The position numbers were made by a program, and so were the translations under genes. Of a stretch of DNA of 16,939 bases, positions 7,415 through 12,899 are shown in pieces. The stretch covers positions 1-16,939 of the forward strand of contig JADYYV010000173.1 of the NCBI GenBank assembly GCA_020853455.1, in the 5' to 3' direction. Numbering within the stretch: position 1 is the first letter of the stretch; each line of letters starts with the position of its first letter. This DNA is from Alphaproteobacteria bacterium. GTDB taxonomy: Bacteria > Pseudomonadota > Alphaproteobacteria > Micavibrionales > UBA2020. The notes below the pieces were generated by a model. It searched no databases and had not been told where the DNA came from. It worked only from the letters and a program-made list of their open reading frames with translations.

Positions 7415-7483
7415 GGCGGGGCTGTTCCTTCCTGTAATATCGGCTATTATATACCAAGCATCATCCCCGATGGAGAGCCTTTT
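7415..7483. promoter_or_regulatory. Divergent promoter region of the amino-sugar cluster
   Basis: This 69-bp gap separates the start codons of the PIG-L gene (minus) and the SIS gene (plus). An AT-rich core (TATTATATA, 7445-7453) could serve as a -10 element, and GGAGAG (7472-7477) is the ribosome site of the SIS gene with 6-nt spacing. A shared regulator would control both arms from here, but no clear operator dyad is visible. Confidence 0.5.
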
Positions 7484-8464
7484 ATGCAGGCCGACAGCCC
7501 CCATGCCCTGATCCGCGAAATGCTGGAAACGCCTGGTATCCTACGGCGTTTCGATTCGACGCAAATCGCGGGCTGGGCGGATGCCATGACCGGCAAACGC
7601 CTGCTGGTGACGGGGGAGGGGTCGAGCCGTATTTTTCCTGCCAAAAACCTGATCGCCCGCGCCCTGCAAACGGGTCATCCGCTGCATATCTCGTCCGAAG
7701 GCGCGCGGCAGGCCGCCGAATATGACCTGCGCGGATTTAACGTGCTGGCGGGCAGCAATAGCGGGCGCACGCGCGAACTGATCGCGCTGTGCGAAAAACT
7801 GCAGGCCGGCAAAATCGATTGTTATGCCGTGACTGCCAATGGCGGCAGCCCGCTGACCGCGCTTGCGACCGACAGCCGTATCCTGACCTGCGGCGCAGAA
7901 AAAGCGGTGGCCGCTTCCAAAAGCGTCGTCGAACATGCGCTGGTCTATCAATCGTTGCTGGGCGGCCATGAATGGCGGCATCAGGCGCAGGCGGCGGAAT
8001 ATTGCGGCATCGTGCTGGCGCAAACACTTGCGCCCGCACTGCTGGACGCTGTTGCCGCCGCCCCCGTCATTTATTTCTCCGGCCGTAATAACGGGGTCGC
8101 CGAAGAATTGACGCTGAAGGCGAACGAAATTGCGCGCCGCAAAAGCGATTATCTGGAAGGCACCTATGCCCTGCACGGCATCGAGGAAGTGATGCGGCAG
8201 GATGAAGTCATCATCCTGATCGACCCCTTTGCCGCAGAAATCGAAAAATACCAAAAGGTGCTGGAACAGGGGACGGGCATCAGGATCATCGCCGTTTCGG
8301 CGCAGGAAACGCCCTTCGATACCATCCGTATTCCAACGCTGGACGGGTTCGATGCGTATTTCCAGCTGCTCGCTGGCTGGAATATCCTCGTTTCGGTTGG
8401 TCTGGCCTGCGGCGTCGATATCGACAAGCCGGAGCGCGTGCGCAAGGTGGGCAACGCGGTCTGA
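7484..8464 (+). CDS. Double-SIS sugar-phosphate isomerase/deaminase (GlmS C-domain/AgaS-like)
   Basis: The 326-residue protein consists of two SIS domains and lacks a glutaminase domain. Domain 1 holds TGEGSSRIFPAKNL (43-56), ISSEGARQAAEYD (69-81) and the sugar-phosphate loop AGSNSGRTREL (89-99), followed by GAEKAVAASKSVVEHAL (137-153). Domain 2 holds YFSGRNNGVAEELTLKANEI (197-216), EGTYALHGIEEVM (225-237, with H231 at the GlmS KHGP-type position) and the C-terminal VDIDKPERVRKV (311-322), which matches the GlmS DxDxPRNLAKSV ending. Stand-alone proteins of this type are often ammonia-releasing glucosamine-6-phosphate or related 6-phosphosugar deaminases; exact substrate is inference. The start at 7484 follows a good GGAGAG ribosome site; the frame is open far upstream only by chance, antisense to the PIG-L gene. 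It is divergent from the PIG-L/MurQ-like operon and ends at a strong bidirectional terminator. Confidence 0.88.
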   Translation: MQADSPHALIREMLETPGILRRFDSTQIAGWADAMTGKRLLVTGEGSSRIFPAKNLIARALQTGHPLHISSEGARQAAEYDLRGFNVLAGSNSGRTRELIALCEKLQAGKIDCYAVTANGGSPLTALATDSRILTCGAEKAVAASKSVVEHALVYQSLLGGHEWRHQAQAAEYCGIVLAQTLAPALLDAVAAAPVIYFSGRNNGVAEELTLKANEIARRKSDYLEGTYALHGIEEVMRQDEVIILIDPFAAEIEKYQKVLEQGTGIRIIAVSAQETPFDTIRIPTLDGFDAYFQLLAGWNILVSVGLACGVDIDKPERVRKVGNAV

Positions 8465-8484
8465 GCCTGTGAAACGAGTCAAAA

Positions 8485-8517
8485 AAAACCCCGCATTTCT
8501 GCGGGGTTTTTCTTTTT
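8485..8517. terminator. Bidirectional Rho-independent terminator
   Basis: AAAACCCCGC (8485-8494), a 6-nt loop and GCGGGGTTTT (8501-8510) form a 10-bp stem. On the plus strand it continues into TTTTTCTTTTT; on the minus strand eight T residues follow (8488-8481). It lies 20 nt after the SIS gene stop and 30-60 nt after the HU gene stop, so it serves both convergent genes. Confidence 0.92.
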
Positions 8518-8546
8518 CGCGACTGCCCGAAGGCCGTCTTGAATAA

Positions 8547-8915
8547 TTAGCCGATAGCCGCCGACTTCAGTTTTTTCAGGGGGCGGATTTTCACGCGGAC
8601 GGAAGCGGGCTTCGCAGCTGCTTTCATCATTTCGCCCGTGGCGGGGTTGCGGATCAGGGTGCCTGCTTTGCGAGCGGGAACTTTGCGCAGGGTGACTTTC
8701 ATCAGGCCGGGCAGGATGAACGTGCCAGCGCCTTTGGGATGAACGGAACCCAGCAGGGTGTTTTCGAGGGTCGCGAGAACGCCGGCAGCTTGTTTGCGGC
8801 TCAGTTCGTTCTGTTCAGCGAGCAGGGTCACGAGGCCCGATTTCGTCAGCGTTTGCTTGACGGGGGTGAGTGCTGCGGGAGCTGCTTTTTTCGCAGATGC
8901 TTTTTTCTTAGCCAT
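8547..8915 (-). CDS. HU/IHF-family DNA-binding protein with Ala/Lys-rich tail
   Basis: The 122-residue protein has a basic, disordered N-terminal tail (MAKKKASAKKAAPAALTPVK), then an HU fold. A helical dimerisation part (about 25-58: TKSGLVTLLAEQNELSRKQA) is followed by beta strands with GTFILPGLMKVTLRKVPARK (64-83) and the DNA-binding arm RNPATGEMMKAAAKPASVRV (89-108), where canonical HU has RNPxTGE and a conserved Pro (P103 here), ending in KIRPLKKLK. It is nucleoid-associated, bending or wrapping DNA in the cytoplasm. Classical HU is about 90 residues, so the roughly 25-residue N-terminal extension is the main difference. The start at 8915 is chosen because MAKKK follows a purine-rich AGAGAGA site about 9 nt upstream; the open extension to 8978 crosses the likely promoter. 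It is monocistronic, with a terminator downstream and two dyads upstream. Confidence 0.9.
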   Translation of the reverse strand: MAKKKASAKKAAPAALTPVKQTLTKSGLVTLLAEQNELSRKQAAGVLATLENTLLGSVHPKGAGTFILPGLMKVTLRKVPARKAGTLIRNPATGEMMKAAAKPASVRVKIRPLKKLKSAAIG

Positions 8916-8961
8916 GATTGTATGTCTCTCTTCTGTTGGGTTTGTAGGGGTATTAAGTGTA

Positions 8962-9039
8962 ATTCTATGCTGTTTCACGCAGCGTGACTAGCCTCTTTGC
9001 AAAAACTCGTCACTGCATGCGTGAGAATCTTATCTCACG
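8962..9039 (-). promoter_or_regulatory. Two dyad elements upstream of the HU gene
   Basis: TCACGC-A-GCGTGA (8975-8987) is a perfect 6-1-6 palindrome, and CGTGAGA-ATCTTA-TCTCACG (9020-9039) is a perfect 7-6-7 inverted repeat; both contain GCGTGA half-sites (8982-8987 and 9019-9024). A plausible -10, TAGAAT (8967-8962), would place the first palindrome between -10 and -35 of the HU promoter, the usual place for a repressor site. The protein that would bind is unknown. Confidence 0.4.
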
Positions 9040-9622
9040 ACAGAGTGCATTTTACCAAGGGTTTTTCGCATTTCTCATTATGTCCAATATGCGCCGGAGC
9101 TGCAAATGACGGGGTTTTTGACTCAATCCATGCAGGCGCAGCAAGCGCGGCTGCGCAGCACAGTGCAATAAAAACACCCGCGCAGCCTGCGCAGCCGATC
9201 GCGGCGCATATGTGTTTGGATACGTTATTGGCAGGGTTTTACGCGTATTTACATTCTTAAATGTGCGGCGCATCGGGTTGAACTAACAGCGTATTTTTCA
9301 ACATATCCACAGGCGCGGCGACGGGCGGTGGAGCAGATCTTACAAGCGCGGCCGCGCATTTATGCAGATGTTGGCGGCTGCGGTGGCGCCTCCGGACTGC
9401 CCTATGGCGCGCACCATTCCGGATGCCGGCGGCGCACTTCCGGATGCCGCCAAAAGGCAGTTATTTACGGTATTTTCGGGGTGTTTTAAATGAGACGCCG
9501 CCGCGCCGCCGCCCGCGCTTTGTCTGTTCAGGCTGTAAAAACGGCGCGAATCTGGTTGCGGTGTGCGCCGCACTATGATGACATTGACGGGTATTTTTTG
9601 ACGTTCAGGGAGTTTTTTAACC
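8988..9622. other. Long intergenic region without a convincing gene
   Basis: These 635 bp separate the divergent HU and FecR genes. Short frames exist on both strands (for example 9052-9273 minus, 8997-9260 plus with a TTG start, and 9340-9927 minus), but they lack good ribosome sites, are Arg/Ala-rich as expected of GC-rich noise, or are mostly antisense to FecR. The region holds the HU-upstream dyad, a GCGCAGC-rich patch near 9136-9195 with a 7-bp hairpin (9136-9156), a 12-bp palindrome GCGCGGCCGCGC (9346-9357), an ATATCCACA resembling a DnaA box (9303-9311) and a small direct repeat (9417-9449). A small RNA is possible but unsupported. Confidence 0.5.
9417..9451. repeat. Short direct repeat with hairpin potential
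   Basis: TTCCGGATGCCG occurs at 9417-9428 and again at 9438-9449, a 21-bp period. Between and after the copies, GGCGGC (9428-9433) can pair with GCCGCC (9446-9451). The element could be REP-like, but only one unit is visible here. Confidence 0.45.
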
Positions 9623-10891
9623 ATGATTTGTATCCGTTCATTTGCCGTTGCTGCCGTCTTGTTTGCGTTTTGGCCGTTGCAGGCGATGGCGGAAACCGGC
9701 GCCGGTACGCTGAAAACACTGACGGGAACGGCGCAGCTGACGCATGCCGGGGCTGCACAGGCCATGAAAGAAGGCGATACGTTCGTGATGAACGACGTGG
9801 TTGAAACAGAGGCCGGATCGCGCGCCGTTTTCAGCTTTGCCGACGGCGCGGAATTGGTCATGACCGGCAAGGGTAAGCTGGTGATTGACGAATATGTGTA
9901 TGATCCCGCCAAGGCGGCGGGTAACAAGGCGGTGCTGGATGTGCTGGACGCCGCTTTTTCCTACACCGGCGGCGCAATGGACAAGGCCGCCAAACCCGAG
10001 GTTAAATTAAACCTCGATTACGGCACGATCGGCATTCGCGGCACGAAACTGATCGGCGCGCGCCGCAACGGCATCACATGGGTCTATCTGTCCGAAGGCG
10101 GCGCGGTATTTGAGAACGCGGGCGGCAGAACCGATATTGCGCCCGGTTACGGTACGCGCATCCGCAGCAAGGCCGATGCCCCCGCGCCAGCCTATCCATG
10201 GGGAGCGGAGGAAGTGGCCTGGCTGCAGCGGTTCGTCGATGACGCGGGCGCGCATGAAACGCCGGCCATGGCCTCGAACATGTCATCCAATAATCTGGCG
10301 CAGGGAAAATTGGAGGCGGAAAACATGCCCGCGATGTCTGCGCCGTCACCGGCTGGCGGGGCCGCTGCCGAAAGCAATGAGATGCCCGCGCGCGCAAGAG
10401 CCGCCGACAGCGCGCCGGCCGCGGAAGCCACGGCCGCAAAGGCGAAACAGTCTGCCAAAGCCGATGCGCAGCCGGAAATCGCGCTGGCGCGCGTGCCCAT
10501 CGCCGGCAAGGACGGGCCTGTCGCCGAAGAATCTGCAGGTACGCTGCGCATCACGACCGGCCAGCCCGCGATTGTGCAGCTGGCAGCGGCAAACGCCGCA
10601 ACGACGCAACCTCAAAACACGCCGCTGCGTTACACGGCGGAGCTGAACGCCCAGGCGCTGGAGGGCGCGGCGCATCTTGAAGTCCATGTCCTGCTTTCCG
10701 GCGGAAAAACGGGATATGTGTTCGGGCGCGATACGCAGGATACGGCGGTGACCGCTGCCGACGGCTGGAAAACAGTCACGGGAAGCTTCAGTCTCAAGCC
10801 GGAGCACGTGCCGGATCAAATCAAAATAAGCCTGGTCGTCGATGGCAAGGGCAGCGTACTGGTGCGCAACCTGCGCCTTGTGCGCGAGTAG
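9623..10891 (+). CDS. Exported FecR-domain protein with C-terminal beta domain
   Basis: This 422-residue protein has a Sec signal peptide (basic start, hydrophobic 7-18, cleavage likely after AMA at 23). Residues about 28-185 form a FecR domain: an early TGTAQLTHAG strand, EGDTFVMNDVVETEAGSRAV, FADGAELVMTGKGKLVID and the hallmark LDYGTIGIRGTKLIG (131-145). An Ala/Pro/Glu/Lys-rich linker follows (about 215-300), then a beta-rich C-terminal domain (about 300-422) with LEVHVLLSGGKTGYVF and a closing VLVRNLRLVRE, which looks like a carbohydrate-binding-type jelly roll. Start: AGGGAG lies 9 nt upstream. Classical FecR is an inner-membrane anti-sigma signal transducer, but no sigma factor or TonB receptor is here and there is no membrane anchor. 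It is therefore more likely a periplasmic or surface FecR-fold protein. It converges on the P460 gene with a 12-bp gap. Confidence 0.8.
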   Translation: MICIRSFAVAAVLFAFWPLQAMAETGAGTLKTLTGTAQLTHAGAAQAMKEGDTFVMNDVVETEAGSRAVFSFADGAELVMTGKGKLVIDEYVYDPAKAAGNKAVLDVLDAAFSYTGGAMDKAAKPEVKLNLDYGTIGIRGTKLIGARRNGITWVYLSEGGAVFENAGGRTDIAPGYGTRIRSKADAPAPAYPWGAEEVAWLQRFVDDAGAHETPAMASNMSSNNLAQGKLEAENMPAMSAPSPAGGAAAESNEMPARARAADSAPAAEATAAKAKQSAKADAQPEIALARVPIAGKDGPVAEESAGTLRITTGQPAIVQLAAANAATTQPQNTPLRYTAELNAQALEGAAHLEVHVLLSGGKTGYVFGRDTQDTAVTAADGWKTVTGSFSLKPEHVPDQIKISLVVDGKGSVLVRNLRLVRE

Positions 10892-10903
10892 CAGCGCCGG
10901 CGG

Positions 10904-11830
10904 TTATTGTGCCGTTTCGCAATACTCATTGCGCGCAACGGGCGGCAGCTGGCCGTCCGGGCGCCCTGTTGTGAACAGGCTTATAACCGATACGCCTTTT
11001 TTGCCGTGGTCTTCACAAGCGGGTTTGTCCGGGTTTATATAACTGAGTGAAAACAGCGGCGAGTCGTCGCTGATCAGCAGGGCCGGGTGGCGAGTGCGGA
11101 TCGCCTCGCGGATCAGGACGGGCCGTATCTCGCCCATCGTGCCGACGAAGACATGCTTTTCAAACGGGCCGTGCACGCGGCGCACCTGTTTCGTGCCGGT
11201 TGGCAGGTGTTTTTGCACATCCGTGCGCAATTTTGCGGCATCCAGGGTGGTGAAGGTAATGTTGCCGGTCGCTTCGGACAAGATGGGCGCCGCCGTATTC
11301 AGCGCCAGCGACATGGGCTGCGAAAACACATAACCGCGCTGCGGCACCATTTCATGGCAGGCGCTGCAGGCGCGTGAATCGATGGCATGGTCTTCGGGCT
11401 TGGACGTATTTTTGCCCGACCCGTTGAAAATGGCATATCCCCAGCCCTGCGTATCCGGGAATTTCTTGCGGTCGCGCACCATGAACTGGTAACGCTTGAC
11501 GCCGGACGGCACCGCCGAACTGGTGAAATCGGGGTCGTCCTCCGTCATCATGCCGATTTTCGCGAAAACCGCGCCATCCGGGTCATCGGTAGATTTTTCC
11601 AGCAACGCCTTCCATGCTATATCATTCGCCCAGGTCAGGCGCATTTCGCCCGTGTCCTTGCGGTAACGCGAGGTGACAAGATGCCATTCCTTTTCGAAAC
11701 TGCCGAACTGCGACAGGCTGTAACCGTTCATGGTGTCAGGTGCCTGTTCGGGAAGGGCTGCCTTGGCGGCTGCAAACACCAGCAGCATGCCGAAAAAAAC
11801 GGCCGACGTATTCCTGAATATGCGCTGCAT
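10904..11830 (-). CDS. Secreted cytochrome P460-family c-type cytochrome with C-terminal extension
   Basis: The 308-residue protein has a signal peptide (hydrophobic VFFGMLLVFAAA, cleavage near residue 24-25). The P460-type domain spans about 38-175: SQFGSFEKEWHLVTSRYR (40-57), TWANDIAWKAL (66-76), GAVFAKIGM (86-94), GWGYAIFNGSGK (129-140) and one heme c site ACSACHEM (154-161; C155, C158, H159). In P460 enzymes a Lys side chain is cross-linked to the heme; K91 is the positional candidate. Known P460s oxidise hydroxylamine (to N2O/NO) in the periplasm, while others have unknown substrates. About 130 further residues (175-308) with C272 and C304 form an extension I do not recognise. The start is fixed by GGGAG 6 nt before the ATG. 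It lies 11 nt after the restored end of the copper-monooxygenase-like gene, so it is the second gene of that operon. Confidence 0.82.
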   Translation of the reverse strand: MQRIFRNTSAVFFGMLLVFAAAKAALPEQAPDTMNGYSLSQFGSFEKEWHLVTSRYRKDTGEMRLTWANDIAWKALLEKSTDDPDGAVFAKIGMMTEDDPDFTSSAVPSGVKRYQFMVRDRKKFPDTQGWGYAIFNGSGKNTSKPEDHAIDSRACSACHEMVPQRGYVFSQPMSLALNTAAPILSEATGNITFTTLDAAKLRTDVQKHLPTGTKQVRRVHGPFEKHVFVGTMGEIRPVLIREAIRTRHPALLISDDSPLFSLSYINPDKPACEDHGKKGVSVISLFTTGRPDGQLPPVARNEYCETAQ

Positions 11831-11841
11831 GGGAAACTCCC

Positions 11842-12006
11842 TTAAAATGCTTTTGCGTCGCCGGCGACGTACAGGCGCAGCACGGCCATGGCATCCGTCA
11901 CTGACTCGCGGGTGTTGTTATAAACGGTCGTGATTTCGTATTCATGCGTGGGCTCGATCCTGATTCCCTCAAGGCTGGAATAAAAATCGGCATCCGTCAG
12001 CGCGGC
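11842..12006 (-). pseudogene. C-terminal remainder of the copper-monooxygenase-like protein, in shifted frame
   Basis: Directly after the 8-A tract (minus strand, 12014-12007) the frame starting at GCC 12006 runs 54 sense codons to TAA 11844-11842. It reads AALTDADFYSSLEGIRI, then EPTHEYEITTVYNNTRES, then VTDAMAVLRLYV. This matches the end of the PHM/DBH second copper domain, where a strand of the form GDxLxTxCxYNT is followed by a Met copper ligand (here AMAVLRLYV, M318 of the restored protein). Removing one A from the tract would join it seamlessly to the upstream frame and yield a 332-residue protein. The codon use and the 11-nt distance to the P460 start show it was, or still is, translated as part of that gene. 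Confidence 0.8.
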
Positions 12007-12841
12007 TTTTTTTTCCGTCTTTCAGCGTCTTGCCGTGCCATACGGTTTTGCCCTCGGTCTTGTCGGTCAGCGTCACGGATTCGCCATAGGGGTGCAGGTG
12101 AAGCTTGATGTAATGGATGTTGCCGCCCATATAAATGGGGTTCGTGCGCTCGATCGGGCTTTTGTATGCGTGGCGGCCGGGCGGCACGTTGAAATGCACC
12201 AGCGACGACATGCCCGCGGGCATCGGTTCCAGCATGCCGTCCTGCGTCTTGCAAATATCGCCCGAGGATGACGGCGCGGTATTGGTATCCTTCGCCATCA
12301 CCGCGACCGTTACGCTGCGCAGCGGCTTCAACGCATATTTTTCCGCGTCCGCATCGTTCAGGTAATGCACGGTCAGCTTGTATGACAGGTTTTTGTCGAT
12401 ATCGTCGTTGTTGTTCAGCGCTTGCGCCAGGATCGATGCGTTGCCGCTGGCATTTTCGGCCTTTATTGCGAAGCCCTGCGGAAATTTCATTTCCTCCAGC
12501 CCCTGCGATACCGTCATCAGGCGCTGGTCGCCCAGCTGCGGTTTTCCCAGCACGACCCAGGAATGGCACAGGTATTCGGAGGAAACCGGCGCGCCGGCGT
12601 CATCCGACACATCGACGCGGAAGCTTTTGATCCAGATGTTTTTCGATTCTTCACCGGTGCCGATCGTCACCTGTCCGGTTTTGGAAGGTCCTGTCATTGA
12701 CGGGTATTTCCGGTCTACGTGCAAGGGGCCAAGGATAAACGTACTGGTGCGCAAGGCGGCGTCTTCCGGTTGCGCTTCATCCGCGCAGGCGGGCGCAACG
12801 CAGGCCAGAAACAATGCGATCCCCATCACGAGTTTTTTCAT
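11969..12841 (-). CDS. Secreted protein resembling PHM/DBH-type copper monooxygenases, frameshifted near the C-terminus
   Basis: As it stands the frame encodes 290 residues with a signal peptide (MKKLVMGIALFLACVAPACA, cleavage after residue 20). AGGGGG lies 5 nt before the ATG; the open extension to 12994 runs into the upstream gene's Pro-rich end. I recognise no exact family, but the spacing of candidate metal ligands parallels type II copper monooxygenases (peptidylglycine alpha-hydroxylating and dopamine beta-monooxygenase): YLCHSWVVLGK (H93, where PHM has HH), LTVHYLND (H159, like PHM H172) and GNIHYIKLHLHPYG (H248/H250, matching the HxHxxG copper-M motif). After K278 the frame is lost in an 8-A run, ending 12 aberrant residues later; the remaining 54 codons lie in the next frame. 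The first His of the copper-H pair appears to be Cys92. Possible roles are an oxidoreductase or a copper-binding protein; catalysis is unproven. It heads an operon with cytochrome P460. Confidence 0.65.
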   Translation of the reverse strand: MKKLVMGIALFLACVAPACADEAQPEDAALRTSTFILGPLHVDRKYPSMTGPSKTGQVTIGTGEESKNIWIKSFRVDVSDDAGAPVSSEYLCHSWVVLGKPQLGDQRLMTVSQGLEEMKFPQGFAIKAENASGNASILAQALNNNDDIDKNLSYKLTVHYLNDADAEKYALKPLRSVTVAVMAKDTNTAPSSSGDICKTQDGMLEPMPAGMSSLVHFNVPPGRHAYKSPIERTNPIYMGGNIHYIKLHLHPYGESVTLTDKTEGKTVWHGKTLKDGKKSRADGCRFLFQP

Positions 12842-12880
12842 CAAGCCCCCTTTTGAAAGGCTATCAAAACACTTAAACCG

Positions 12881-12896
12881 CAGGCGCTCAAGCCTG
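12881..12896 (-). terminator. Weak hairpin between flavoprotein and copper-protein genes
   Basis: On the minus strand CAGGC-TTGAGC-GCCTG follows the TAA of the acyl-CoA oxidase-like gene; only a broken T-rich stretch (TTT, then TTTT) comes after it. At best it is an inefficient terminator, so read-through into the copper/P460 operon is possible. Confidence 0.3.
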
Positions 12897-12899
12897 TTT

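Noticed and set aside
6824..7483. Upstream extension of the SIS gene to a 546-residue protein
   Set aside because: The extra part is antisense to the PIG-L gene. A good GGAGAG site and the family start point to 7484.
7541..8482. A 313-residue open frame on the minus strand opposite the SIS gene
   Set aside because: It is antisense to a gene with clear SIS motifs, its product has no recognisable motif, and it crosses the bidirectional terminator; it is a codon-bias shadow in GC-rich DNA.
8997..9273. Short frames on both strands in the HU-FecR intergenic region (87 and 73 residues)
   Set aside because: No ribosome sites, a TTG start for one, and Arg/His/Ala-rich sequence typical of chance frames in repeats of GCGCAGC.
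9303..9311. ATATCCACA as a DnaA box or origin
   Set aside because: A single imperfect match without an AT-rich unwinding region, further boxes or dnaA/dnaN/parAB nearby.
9340..9927. A 195-residue minus-strand frame across the intergenic region and the start of the FecR gene
   Set aside because: Over half is antisense to FecR including its signal peptide. It lacks a good ribosome site and has low-complexity Ser/Ala/Pro composition.
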